A stretch of DNA of 9,985 bases, taken from positions 1-9,985 of the forward strand of contig DMCD01000279.1 in assembly GCA_003445895.1 (NCBI GenBank), given 5' to 3'. Each line of letters opens with the position of its first letter. Position 1 is the stretch's first letter. The translations under genes and the position numbers were made by a program. Of this stretch, positions 1 to 7,452 are shown in pieces. This stretch comes from Lachnoclostridium sp. (lineage in GTDB: Bacteria; Bacillota; Clostridia; Lachnospirales; Lachnospiraceae). The notes beneath the pieces are model-generated. The model was not told the DNA's origin. It saw only the letters and a list, made by a program, of their open reading frames with translations, and did not search any database.

Positions 1-1338
1 GTAGAGCACAGACTTGCCATCTTCTCGAAGGCAGCTGACCTCATCGAGGGCAAGTACCGCTACAAGATTACCGCCGCCCTGATGCTGGGACAGAGCAAGT
101 CCGCATGGGAAGCAGAGTGCGACTCTCCGGATGAGGTCTGCGACCTGCTCCGCTACGGCATCTACTATGCGCACGAGCTGTACAGCCGTCAGCCGAAGGC
201 CACCGAGCACGTCATGAACCGCCTGGTTTACCGTCCGCTGGAAGGCTTCGTCTGCGCTATCACACCGTTTAACTTCGCTTCCATCGCCGCCAACCTTCCG
301 GGTGCTCCGGCCATCATGGGCAATGTAGTCGTATGGAAGCCCTCCACCACCGCCATCCTTTCCAGCTGGTACATCATGAAGGCCTTCCTGGAGGCAGGCG
401 TTCCGGCCGGCGTTATCAACTTCATCCCGTCGAAGGGTTCCGATGTTGCAAAGTATGTCCTCGGCGATTTCCGCCTGGGCGGCTTCCACTTCACCGGTTC
501 CACCGAGGTCTTCAAGGATGCATGGAAGCAGATCGGCGAGAACATTCACAAATACCGCTATTATCCCAGACTTGTGGGTGAGACCGGCGGCAAGGACTAT
601 ATCTTCGCCACCGAGAGCGCAGATATCGATGCGCTGGTGACTGCCCTCATCCGCGGCGCTTACGACTTCTCCGGACAGAAGTGCTCCGCCGTCTCCCGCA
701 GCTACATCCCGGCAGCCATCTGGCCGCAGGTAAAGGAAAAGCTGCTCGCTGAGATTGCCACCATCAAGTACGGCGATCCCTGTGATTTCACCAACTTCGC
801 CGGCGCCGTCATCGACAAGGCTTCCTTTGACCGCAGCGTTGATGTTATCGAGGAAGTGAAGAAGGCCGACCCGGCCGAGGCAGAGATGCTCTGCGGCGGA
901 TACGACGGCAGCAAGGGCTGGTTTATCTACCCGACCCTCATCCAGGCGAAGAAGCCCGATTACTTCACCATGGTCAGAGAGCTGTTTGCCCCGATTCTCT
1001 CCGTATATGTCTATGAGAAGGATGAGTATGACAAGATCGTGGACATCTGCGCGGAAGGTTCCGAATATGCGCTGACCGGCGCCATCTTCTGCAACGACAG
1101 ACTGGAAATTGCAGACCTGGAGTACAAGCTCCGCAACTCCGCCGGCAACTTCTGCATCAACGACAAGCCCACCGGCGCCCTCTGCGGCCAGCAGTTCTTC
1201 GGAGGAGCCCGCGGTTCAGGCACCAACGACAAGGCCGGAAGTATCTTTAACATGATGCGCTGGATGAGCCCGCAGATCATCAAGGATAACTTCGCACCGC
1301 CCACCGATTACCGGTATCCGTACCAGGAAGAATCATAA
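1..1338 (+). CDS. pruA: L-glutamate gamma-semialdehyde (P5C) dehydrogenase, 5'-truncated by window edge
   Basis: NAD(P)-dependent cytosolic aldehyde dehydrogenase that oxidises glutamate-5-semialdehyde, the open form of 1-pyrroline-5-carboxylate, to glutamate in proline, arginine or hydroxyproline breakdown. The frame is open from base 1, so the ATG at 82 is internal; 445 residues are visible and roughly 100 N-terminal ones are missing compared with the usual ~540. Visible motifs are the cofactor region ITPFNF...WKPS, FTGST, the catalytic Glu in VGETGGKD (window residue 194), the catalytic Cys in SGQKCSA (residue 228, 34 residues later as in human ALDH4A1) and the C-terminal FGGARGSGTNDK block. 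As far as I recall the human enzyme, the match is to the eukaryote-like group 1 class rather than the RocA class typical of bacilli. The TAA stop is followed at once by a terminator. The RocR-like activator gene comes next on the same strand. Enzyme family is near certain; the physiological source of P5C is inferred. Confidence 0.95.
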   Translation, partial: VEHRLAIFSKAADLIEGKYRYKITAALMLGQSKSAWEAECDSPDEVCDLLRYGIYYAHELYSRQPKATEHVMNRLVYRPLEGFVCAITPFNFASIAANLPGAPAIMGNVVVWKPSTTAILSSWYIMKAFLEAGVPAGVINFIPSKGSDVAKYVLGDFRLGGFHFTGSTEVFKDAWKQIGENIHKYRYYPRLVGETGGKDYIFATESADIDALVTALIRGAYDFSGQKCSAVSRSYIPAAIWPQVKEKLLAEIATIKYGDPCDFTNFAGAVIDKASFDRSVDVIEEVKKADPAEAEMLCGGYDGSKGWFIYPTLIQAKKPDYFTMVRELFAPILSVYVYEKDEYDKIVDICAEGSEYALTGAIFCNDRLEIADLEYKLRNSAGNFCINDKPTGALCGQQFFGGARGSGTNDKAGSIFNMMRWMSPQIIKDNFAPPTDYRYPYQEES

Positions 1339-1339
1339 G

Positions 1340-1416
1340 AAATCCCGCCCGGAACATGGGCGATGATGGATAGCAGACTCCCGCCGAAGGTGCCTCCCCA
1401 CCCCGGCGGGATTTTT
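1340..1416 (+). terminator. Rho-independent-type terminator of the P5C dehydrogenase gene
   Basis: A perfect 10-bp stem pairs AAATCCCGCC (1340-1349) with GGCGGGATTT (1405-1414) and runs into a short T tract. The loop is unusually long at about 55 nt and contains possible small internal pairings (GGCG 1359-1362 with CGCC 1382-1385). It begins two bases after the stop codon, so it separates the dehydrogenase transcript from the downstream regulator gene. The long loop lowers certainty. Confidence 0.65.
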
Positions 1417-1442
1417 ATCTCCGTGGGAGAAAACCTTTCCCG

Positions 1443-1480
1443 ACACTTTTTGCGCTTTTTTGCGTTTTTGCACATTTGCA
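1443..1480 (+). repeat. TTTTTGC repeat cluster upstream of the activator gene
   Basis: Four T-tract plus GC units lie in a row, with the G of each GC at 1452, 1462, 1470 and 1478, so spacings are 10, 8 and 8 bp. The units read TTTTTGCG, TTTTTTGCG, TTTTTGCA and ATTTGCA. The same word, in the other orientation as GCAAAA, forms a longer phased array at 7624-7700 upstream of the AraC gene. Possible roles are a regulator binding array or a bent A-tract segment; which one cannot be told from sequence alone. Confidence 0.5.
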
Positions 1481-1492
1481 GCGGCGGATGCC

Positions 1493-1521
1493 TTGTACTT
1501 TCTGCCGTTTTCTGTTATTCT
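1493..1521 (+). promoter_or_regulatory. Putative sigma-70/sigma-A promoter of the sigma-54 activator gene
   Basis: A TTGTAC -35 box (1493-1498) and a TATTCT -10 box (1516-1521) are separated by 17 bp. TG at 1513-1514 gives an extended -10 (TGnTATTCT). The start codon is about 90 bp downstream. No -24/-12 (GG-N10-GC) sigma-54 promoter was found in this gap. That fits an enhancer-binding protein gene made from a housekeeping promoter. Both boxes are imperfect. Confidence 0.4.
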
Positions 1522-1539
1522 CATAATAGAAAATAACAG
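1512..1539. promoter_or_regulatory. Inverted repeat overlapping the putative -10 box (candidate operator)
   Basis: CTGTTATT (1512-1519) is matched by AATAACAG (1532-1539): two perfect 8-bp arms around a 12-bp centre. The left arm covers most of the putative -10 element, so a bound protein could repress, for example by autoregulation. A shorter dyad, ATCGA-N5-TCGAT (1546-1560), follows. No T tract follows the arms, so a terminator is unlikely. The binding protein is unknown. Confidence 0.35.
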
Positions 1540-1608
1540 TCAACTATCGATATTTTCGATTATTATCAGACAATCTGTCGATGGATCATTCAGCCAGGAG
1601 AACACGTC

Positions 1609-3468
1609 ATGATTAGCTATCAGGATGCGATGATTACCCTTTCCCAGTGCGGACTGGGCATGATAATACTGTCCGAGGACGGGAGGATTCTGGAGATCAG
1701 CGAGGAAGGCGACCGCCTTCTTCACGGGGAAGGAACCCTGGCCGGAAAGCTTCTGGCGGAAGTGGCGCCGGAGCTTCTGACGGAATCAAAGCATCCCCTT
1801 TATACCTCTCCCGCCTTCGGCGAATATCTGCTGCGATGTCCCGCCCCTGAAGTCAGCGGACTTCCCGGAGGCGCAAAGGCCATCGCATTCCGCCCCGCGG
1901 CCGCTGACGTAGCGAGAGATACGCTGATTCAGGTGCTGGATCGGTTAAATGAATGCGTTGTCATCGCCGATGCGGAAGGCCGGATGAGTTTTCTGAACGA
2001 TGCCGCCGTGCGTCTGGACAGCATGGTCAACAGCGATGTCCGCGGAAAACATGTCACGGAGGTCTATACCATGAACGGAGGGGAGGACTTCCAGATTCCG
2101 CTGGTTCTGAAGGAAAAGCGTTCCCACCTCCATATGCACCAGCACTACACCACCCGGTACGGAAAGATCGTGGAAACCACCTCCAACTGCCATCCCATCG
2201 TCCAGCACGGACAGGTGCTCGGCGCCGTCAATATTCTGGAGGACTGGACCACCATCGACCGGCTGAACCAGCAGGTGGTGGACCTGCAGGAAAAGCTTCT
2301 GGCCATGGAGGGCGAGCGGAAGGTAAAAAAGAGCGCTCTGACCGCCACCTACCGGTTCTCGGACATCATCCGCCAGAGTCCGGTCATGCAGCAGGTCATC
2401 GAGCAGTGCGAGCAGGTGGCCTCCTCCGACTCTTCCGTCATGATCTACGGGGAGACGGGCACCGGAAAGGAACTCCTGGCCCAGTCCATCCATAATGCCA
2501 GCAAACGGGCGGGCGGCCCGTTCCTTGCCATCAACTGCGCCGCACTCCCGGAAACCCTTCTGGAGAGCATGCTCTTCGGCACGGAGAAGGGCGCCTTCAC
2601 CGGCGCGGAATCCCACGCCGGACTTCTGGAGCAGGCAGACCAGGGAACGCTGCTTCTCGATGAGCTGAATTCCATGAATATCACCCTGCAGGCCAAGCTT
2701 CTGCGATTCCTTCAGGACGGCATGATCCGGAGAATCGGCGGCATGACGGAAAAGCGGGTCAATGTCCGCGTCCTCTCCAACCTGAATATGCCGCCCTACG
2801 AAGCCATCAGCCGGGGTCTGATTCGGCAGGACCTTTTCTTCCGCCTGGGCGTGGTCAACATCAACCTGCCGCCCCTTCGAGAGCGCAGAGAAGACATTCC
2901 GCTCCTCACCAAGACATTTATCATGAACTGCAATGAAAAGCTGTCCCGGAATGTGCAGAACATCACGCCGGAAACCCTGGAGCTGTTCTACCGCTACAGC
3001 TGGCCCGGCAATGTCAGAGAGCTTCAGCACGCCGTGGAACACGCCATCAACGTCATGCCCGACAGCCGGGTTCTCATCACGCCGGACTATATTCCGACCC
3101 ACATCCGGGGTCTGACCTCGCCGGGATCCATGTATTTCGGAAGCGTGTCTGCATCCGGCGCTGACACCAGCAAAGCAGGGCCTGCACCGACAGCCCCCGT
3201 TGATCCCAGCGCCACCGGCGTAAGCTTCGGCGGCATTATTTCCAACGGACCAACCGGTCCGGAGGCCCGTGACACCGCTTCCCCCGCAGGGAATCTCCCC
3301 GGCCCCTACGAGGCCCGCACGGAACGGGAAACTCTCTTGGCGCTCCTTGTCGAGTGCCGGGGCAATATCTCCGCCGCGGCCAGAAAATTAAATATCAGCC
3401 GGCAGAATCTCCAGTACCGGCTGAAAAAGGAACATATCGATGTAAAGGATATCAAAAACCGCCTGTAG
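1609..3468 (+). CDS. RocR-like sigma-54-dependent transcriptional activator (PAS-AAA+-Fis HTH)
   Basis: Enhancer-binding protein of 619 residues that would use ATP to remodel sigma-54 RNA polymerase. Two PAS-like regions are inferred: a degenerate one at about 1-95 and a clearer one at about 105-215, followed by a short coiled coil (218-240). The AAA+ domain spans about 248-495, with Walker A GETGTGKE (281-288), the sigma-54-contacting GAFTGA loop (328-333) and Walker B LLLDE (348-352). It also has an arginine-finger region DLFFRL (408-413) and the SWPGNVREL block (464-472). An unusual Pro/Gly/Ala/Ser-rich linker (about 500-568) leads to a Fis-type helix-turn-helix (about 578-606) ending RQNLQYRLKK, as in RocR-type proteins. 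The start is supported by AGGAG at 1596-1600, 8 nt before the ATG. There is no receiver domain, so it probably senses a small molecule through PAS. Its neighbour suggests control of amino-acid catabolism. The best visible target is the sigma-54 promoter at 7453-7468. Confidence 0.93.
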   Translation: MISYQDAMITLSQCGLGMIILSEDGRILEISEEGDRLLHGEGTLAGKLLAEVAPELLTESKHPLYTSPAFGEYLLRCPAPEVSGLPGGAKAIAFRPAAADVARDTLIQVLDRLNECVVIADAEGRMSFLNDAAVRLDSMVNSDVRGKHVTEVYTMNGGEDFQIPLVLKEKRSHLHMHQHYTTRYGKIVETTSNCHPIVQHGQVLGAVNILEDWTTIDRLNQQVVDLQEKLLAMEGERKVKKSALTATYRFSDIIRQSPVMQQVIEQCEQVASSDSSVMIYGETGTGKELLAQSIHNASKRAGGPFLAINCAALPETLLESMLFGTEKGAFTGAESHAGLLEQADQGTLLLDELNSMNITLQAKLLRFLQDGMIRRIGGMTEKRVNVRVLSNLNMPPYEAISRGLIRQDLFFRLGVVNINLPPLRERREDIPLLTKTFIMNCNEKLSRNVQNITPETLELFYRYSWPGNVRELQHAVEHAINVMPDSRVLITPDYIPTHIRGLTSPGSMYFGSVSASGADTSKAGPAPTAPVDPSATGVSFGGIISNGPTGPEARDTASPAGNLPGPYEARTERETLLALLVECRGNISAAARKLNISRQNLQYRLKKEHIDVKDIKNRL

Positions 3469-4825
3469 GATGAACAGGCGGTTTTTTTCTGTGCCGCAGA
3501 TAAACCATATATCCGGCCAGCGCTATGAGAAGAAACGCCCAGGAGATGGGGAAGGATGCATGCACCCATGTCACGGGCTTTGTGCTCGTATCCAAAAGTC
3601 CGATCCACACCACGCGGCAGATGCAGGTGCAGAAGAGATTGATCAGCATCGGGGCTACCGACACCGCATATCCCCGGATTGCCCCCGTCAGAATATCTGC
3701 CATTCCGTAGATCACGTATGTTGACGCCACGATCTTCAGCCGTTCCACGCCTGCCGCTATCACCGCCGGATTCGTATTGTAGATGCCGATCAGCGGCTCC
3801 GCAAACAGTACCACCAGGGCACTGGACACCGAACCTACCGCAACGGTGCAGCCGAGGCACAGCCAGAGCACCCGGTCGGCCCGTTTCTGTTCTCCCGCCG
3901 CCAGGTTCTGGCCGGTGAAGGTCTGCGCCGCATGGTGGAAGGAGTTCATGGCCACATAGAGGAAGCTCTCGATGCTGAAGGCCGCCGAAACCGCCGCCAT
4001 CACCGTACTTCCATAGGAATTGATGGCCGCCTGTATCACGATGTTCGCGATACTGAAGAGACTGGACTGCAGTCCCGCCGGAAGTCCCAGCTGCATGAGG
4101 CGAAGAAAGATCTGCCGGTCCGGACGAAGCTTTCTGAAATCCAGATGAAGCTCATCCTGCGAAACGATAAGAAACCGCAGAATCAGCCCTGCGCTGAGCC
4201 CCTGGCTTAATACTGTCGCCAGCGCGACACCCGCCACATTCATATGCAGAACCACCACAAAAAACAGGTTCAGCACCACGTTCAGAAGGCCGCTGGCAGT
4301 CAGATACAGAAGCGGCCGCTCGGTATCTCCCCTGGCCCTGAGAAGGGCCGCCCCGTAGTTATAAATCAGGGTGAAGGGGATGCCGAAGAAATAGATCCGG
4401 ATATACAGAAGCGCCAGGGAGAATACTTCCTCCGGCGTGGATACTGCAGCAAGCATTGCCCGGGAGGCCAGAAGGCCTGCCGCGGTAAACAGAAGCCCTC
4501 CTGAGAGCGCCACAAATACCGATGTATGAACGATCTTTCCGATCTCCTCCTGATTGCCGGCGCCGTAGCAGTGGGCGGCGATAACATTGACCCCCACCGA
4601 AAGGCCTACCAGCAGGTAGACGAACAGGGCCACGATGCTGGTGGTGCTGCCGACCGCCGCCAGGCTCAGCTGGCTTTCCGGGCCGGAAAACCGCCCCACC
4701 ACGATAATATCCGCCGCGTTGAACAACAGCTGCAGCAGGTTGGACGCCATCAGCGGAAGCGCAAAGATAAGGATCTTCGGCAGAAGAGGCCCGTGTATCA
4801 TGTCAATTGATTTGTGTCGAAACAT
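3452..4825 (-). CDS. MATE-family multidrug/toxin efflux transporter
   Basis: A 457-residue membrane protein with about 12 hydrophobic segments and the start pattern of clostridial MATE exporters: a short basic N-terminus with GPLLPKIL, then PLMASNLLQLLFNAADIIVVGRF with FNAAD as the key block. The two-fold MATE repeat is visible, with a second half starting near LMQLGLPAGLQSSLFS. MATE proteins expel cationic or organic compounds using H+ or Na+ gradients; the substrate is unknown. The ATG at 4825 has only a weak AAAGGA 12 nt upstream (4838-4843), and the internal Met at 4801 has no site at all. The C-terminus (HPTGGF, stop at 3452-3454) lies inside the terminator hairpin it shares with the convergent activator gene, which it overlaps by 17 bp. 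It is separated from BCCT by a hairpin, so it may be a separate unit unrelated to the catabolic genes. Confidence 0.93.
   Translation of the reverse strand: MFRHKSIDMIHGPLLPKILIFALPLMASNLLQLLFNAADIIVVGRFSGPESQLSLAAVGSTTSIVALFVYLLVGLSVGVNVIAAHCYGAGNQEEIGKIVHTSVFVALSGGLLFTAAGLLASRAMLAAVSTPEEVFSLALLYIRIYFFGIPFTLIYNYGAALLRARGDTERPLLYLTASGLLNVVLNLFFVVVLHMNVAGVALATVLSQGLSAGLILRFLIVSQDELHLDFRKLRPDRQIFLRLMQLGLPAGLQSSLFSIANIVIQAAINSYGSTVMAAVSAAFSIESFLYVAMNSFHHAAQTFTGQNLAAGEQKRADRVLWLCLGCTVAVGSVSSALVVLFAEPLIGIYNTNPAVIAAGVERLKIVASTYVIYGMADILTGAIRGYAVSVAPMLINLFCTCICRVVWIGLLDTSTKPVTWVHASFPISWAFLLIALAGYMVYLRHRKKPPVHPTGGF
3454..3488. terminator. Bidirectional terminator shared by convergent activator and MATE genes
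   Basis: A perfect 13-bp stem, AAAAACCGCCTGT (3454-3466) with ACAGGCGGTTTTT (3474-3486), has a 7-nt loop and T tracts on both strands (seven Ts at 3482-3488 on +, five on -). The stem includes the last codons of both genes: activator stop TAG at 3466-3468, MATE stop TGA at 3452-3454 on the other strand. One palindrome therefore ends both transcripts and encodes both C-terminal tips. Confidence 0.9.
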
Positions 4826-4883
4826 CGCTTTTACCGATCCTTTCTCTGAGAAGAGCGCTGCGCTGCCGCGGCATATTTCGTCA

Positions 4884-4916
4884 AATACGCCTCCGGCCGG
4901 AACCGGAGGCGCTTTT
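4884..4916. terminator. GC-rich hairpin between BCCT and MATE genes, likely terminator
   Basis: A 9-bp stem, CGCCTCCGG (4888-4896) with CCGGAGGCG (4903-4911), has a 6-nt loop. It lies 37 bp past the BCCT stop codon. On the - strand the stem is preceded by CCAAAAG and followed by a weak T stretch (TATTTG); on the + strand it is followed by CTTTT. It probably ends or attenuates the AraC-BCCT transcript before the MATE gene. The U tract is poor, so read-through is possible. No convincing MATE promoter was found in the 122-bp gap. Confidence 0.6.
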
Positions 4917-4947
4917 GGTGTATGAGTATATCACAAAACGAATTGAT

Positions 4948-6588
4948 TTACCAGCCAAGCTTTGCAAGGAACTTGTTCTTGCTTCTCGGTGCCATCGGCT
5001 CGCCATTGTCGGGTGCATTGGCCACTTCCGGCTCATCCTCATAGCTTCCGTCAATTTTTCTCGGACGGGCAAGGATCCACTTTACGAAGCCGGCCATGCA
5101 GGCTACGCAGATGAAGCACATCGGGATACCTGCGAAGGACTTGATGGTCTTAACGCCGCCGATACCTCCGAGGGATACGAATACGGCTGCAACGACTGCA
5201 AATACGGTGCCCCAGAATAACTTCAGGTAAATCGGAGGCTCGGTGTTCTCGTCAGCTGCCTTGTAGGACATGCCGGCCAGAGTAACTGCCATGGAGTCGC
5301 ACTGGGTAACCAGAGAGATGGTGATGATAATCAGCATGACTATCTTGGCAATCGTCGGGAACGGAAGTACGTTGAACATGTTCAGGGTCAGCGCCTCAGC
5401 ACCTTCATTGAGGTAAATGCTCAGGAAGTCAACGCCGTTCCAAATCTGTGCGTAAAGGATGGTGCCGCCGAATACGCCGAACCATACGATGCCGAACAGT
5501 GCGGGAAGAAGCCACTCAATAAGGATGAAGTCGCGAAGGGTGCGGCCATATGCGCAGCGGACCATGAAGAGGCCCAGCAGCGGTGCGTATGCCATCCAGT
5601 CAACCCACCAGTACATATCCCAGTTTTGCGGCCACATGCCTGCATCCGGATATGGTGCGGTGTTAAGGCTGATCTTGAAGAAATCTGCAGCGTAAGCGCC
5701 GACGCTCTCAGTGAACAGGTTGCAGATGTATGCTGTCGGTCCTGCGATGAATACGAAGAGCAGCATGAGGAAGAACAGCTGTACGTTCCGGTTGGACAGC
5801 CAGGTGATACCTGCGCGCAGACCGGAGATAGCGGATGCATTGTAGCATACGAACATAGCTGCAATGATGACGATGTAAATCATGGTGGAGGGCTCGATGC
5901 CGGCAAATGCCTTCACTGCGGAAGACAGCTGCATGGCGCCGTATCCGAGACCACCGGCGACAGCTGCGGTAAGTGCGAATGCAGACCACGCGTCGAATGC
6001 GTCAGCCAGCTTGCTGTTGACAACCTTCTCGCCGAACAGCGGGATTAACAGGGAGCTGGTCTTGAACGGTGCGTTCTTGTTAAGAATCAGGTAGGAAAGG
6101 ATAACGCCCGTCACAACGCAGGTTGCGTACGGGGTAAGGCCCCACTGCAGGAAGCATCTTTCCATACTCCAGAGAACTGCGGCGTTGCTTCCGGACTCAA
6201 TTCCGGTGTAAGCCGGCATATCCATGGCGAAAATCAGCGGCTCGGCTGCGCCCCAGAATACGACGCCGGCGCCGATACCGGTACAGAGGGAAATACCAAA
6301 CCACTGCATCATGGTGAATTTTGGTTTGGCATTCGGTCCGCCCAGCTTAACCTTGCCGAGAGGCGTTACCATAACAACAACACAGAAGATAACCATTACC
6401 AGGCAGACAACGCTGGAGAACCATCCCAGGCCCCACATGGCGTTGTTCATAACCGCATTGTAAAGGAAATCGTAGAACGCATCAGCATTAATCACGATAG
6501 CTGCCAGAAGCGCGATAAACAGAACGACTGTTACGGACATAACGATTGGTCTTATTTCGTTCTTTGTAACTTTTTCCTCAGTACCCAT
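4948..6588 (-). CDS. BCCT-family betaine/choline/carnitine-type transporter
   Basis: A 546-residue inner-membrane transporter with about 12 transmembrane segments. BCCT proteins import quaternary ammonium or zwitterionic compounds such as betaine, choline, carnitine or proline betaine. Diagnostic features are the glycine-rich stretch CTGIGAGVVFWGAAEPL, with glycines at residues 104, 106 and 108 as in Na+-coupled BetP, and the substrate aromatic box YWWVDWM (Trp 327, 328, 331) followed by GLFMVRCAYGRTLRDF. Asp330 sits inside the Trp box where BetP-like proteins usually have Ser, which may shift specificity. The polar tail after about residue 508 is short, without the long osmosensing C-terminus of BetP, so a catabolic uptake role is more likely than osmoregulation. 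AGGAG (6596-6600) lies 7 nt before the ATG. It follows the AraC gene by 93 bp with no strong terminator between, suggesting co-transcription from the sigma-54 promoter. Exact substrate unknown. Confidence 0.95.
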   Translation of the reverse strand: MGTEEKVTKNEIRPIVMSVTVVLFIALLAAIVINADAFYDFLYNAVMNNAMWGLGWFSSVVCLVMVIFCVVVMVTPLGKVKLGGPNAKPKFTMMQWFGISLCTGIGAGVVFWGAAEPLIFAMDMPAYTGIESGSNAAVLWSMERCFLQWGLTPYATCVVTGVILSYLILNKNAPFKTSSLLIPLFGEKVVNSKLADAFDAWSAFALTAAVAGGLGYGAMQLSSAVKAFAGIEPSTMIYIVIIAAMFVCYNASAISGLRAGITWLSNRNVQLFFLMLLFVFIAGPTAYICNLFTESVGAYAADFFKISLNTAPYPDAGMWPQNWDMYWWVDWMAYAPLLGLFMVRCAYGRTLRDFILIEWLLPALFGIVWFGVFGGTILYAQIWNGVDFLSIYLNEGAEALTLNMFNVLPFPTIAKIVMLIIITISLVTQCDSMAVTLAGMSYKAADENTEPPIYLKLFWGTVFAVVAAVFVSLGGIGGVKTIKSFAGIPMCFICVACMAGFVKWILARPRKIDGSYEDEPEVANAPDNGEPMAPRSKNKFLAKLGW

Positions 6589-6681
6589 ACTCTTTCTCCT
6601 TCTAATTACTGTATCTGCCAGTTCTCATCCAAACCATGCTCCCGGGATATTCCGGTTTTCCGCCCCCACAGCGGATTTCGC

Positions 6682-7395
6682 TCACCCGGTTTTTTTCCGG
6701 AAGCAGTCACAGTTCCGATACTCCTTCGGCGTCATTCCCGTCACCGTGTGGAAGGCTCTGGTAAATGTGGCATTGCTGCTATATCCCACCATAACAGCGA
6801 TGTCTGTGAGCCCGTATCCGCTTTCGCTCAGGTATTCCTTTGCCTTGCGGATCCGCACATTCCGAAGATATGTTCCCGGCGACATTCCGGTCCGGCGTTT
6901 AAACCAGTCCGTGTAATAATTCACATTGTACTTTTCCAGTTTTGCGAGATACTCCACGGTCACCGGGAGGTCGAAATGATCCCGGACGTAGCGGAGCGAC
7001 GGTGATGTGCATTGTTCTGTCAGCTTGCTGTAAAGGTAGCGGTACAGGTACTGCACCGCCAGGCTCTGCGGGTTTTCCCGGAGTTCTGCCTGAATGAGTT
7101 CCACCAGCTGCAGAATCTGCCCGTGCATCGGAAGCGCCATCGGTACGTTCAGGACCGCCGATTCCTGCTCCGCGATATCACCGGTGAGGTTCATCACCAG
7201 CAGCTCCCCGGAAAAGTCGCAGACATGTTCCATTCCCTGGGGAATGAAACAAAGTTCTTTCGGAGATAACTGAAATTCCTCATCCTCCACACAAATCGTC
7301 ATCCGGTTTCGAATGGGTACCAGAATCTGCGGATAAGTGTGTATATGGGCACCCTTACACTCATGCATGACGCAGACCCTGATCTCTTCCTTCAT
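6682..7395 (-). CDS. AraC-family transcriptional regulator
   Basis: About 237 residues from the chosen start. The N-terminal part (about 1-125) resembles an AraC-type cupin sensor, with a His-rich segment (HECKGAHIHTYPQ) and a FIPQGMEHVCDF strand pair. The last ~100 residues form the double helix-turn-helix AraC DNA-binding domain: EYLAKLEKYNVNYYTDWFKR...TYLRNVRIRKAKEYL, then GLTDIAVMVGYSSNATFTRAF and MTPKEYRN. The frame is open upstream to a GTG at 7515. I prefer the ATG at 7395, or the adjacent one at 7398, because AAGGAG precedes them closely and the predicted sigma-54 transcription start (about 7442) lies downstream of the GTG. An ATG at 7428 remains possible. It leads into the BCCT gene 93 bp downstream and probably controls the transporter or the GRE genes. 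The ligand is unknown; transport substrate or GRE product are guesses. Confidence 0.9.
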   Translation of the reverse strand: MKEEIRVCVMHECKGAHIHTYPQILVPIRNRMTICVEDEEFQLSPKELCFIPQGMEHVCDFSGELLVMNLTGDIAEQESAVLNVPMALPMHGQILQLVELIQAELRENPQSLAVQYLYRYLYSKLTEQCTSPSLRYVRDHFDLPVTVEYLAKLEKYNVNYYTDWFKRRTGMSPGTYLRNVRIRKAKEYLSESGYGLTDIAVMVGYSSNATFTRAFHTVTGMTPKEYRNCDCFRKKTG

Positions 7396-7452
7396 CATTT
7401 TCTCCTTCGGTCTTAGCTGATAAGTCATCTCCTGTTTCCTGACCCATATAAG

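Noticed and set aside
1465..1482. TTTTTGCACATTTGCAG considered as a sigma-54 promoter for the activator gene
   Set aside because: There is no GG at the -24 position, and the two GC dinucleotides are 8 bp apart, so the invariant GG-N10-GC spacing is not met.
1945..3102. Long (385-codon) open frame on the - strand inside the activator gene
   Set aside because: It is fully antisense to a well-supported AAA+ protein, has no recognisable domains and no good ribosome binding site. High G/C at third codon positions explains the open frame.
6589..6681. Separate promoter or terminator in the AraC-BCCT gap
   Set aside because: TGGTTT and TACAGT at 17-bp spacing are too weak to call. The TCCGC/GCGGA stem is short and not followed by Ts. 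Co-transcription is simpler.
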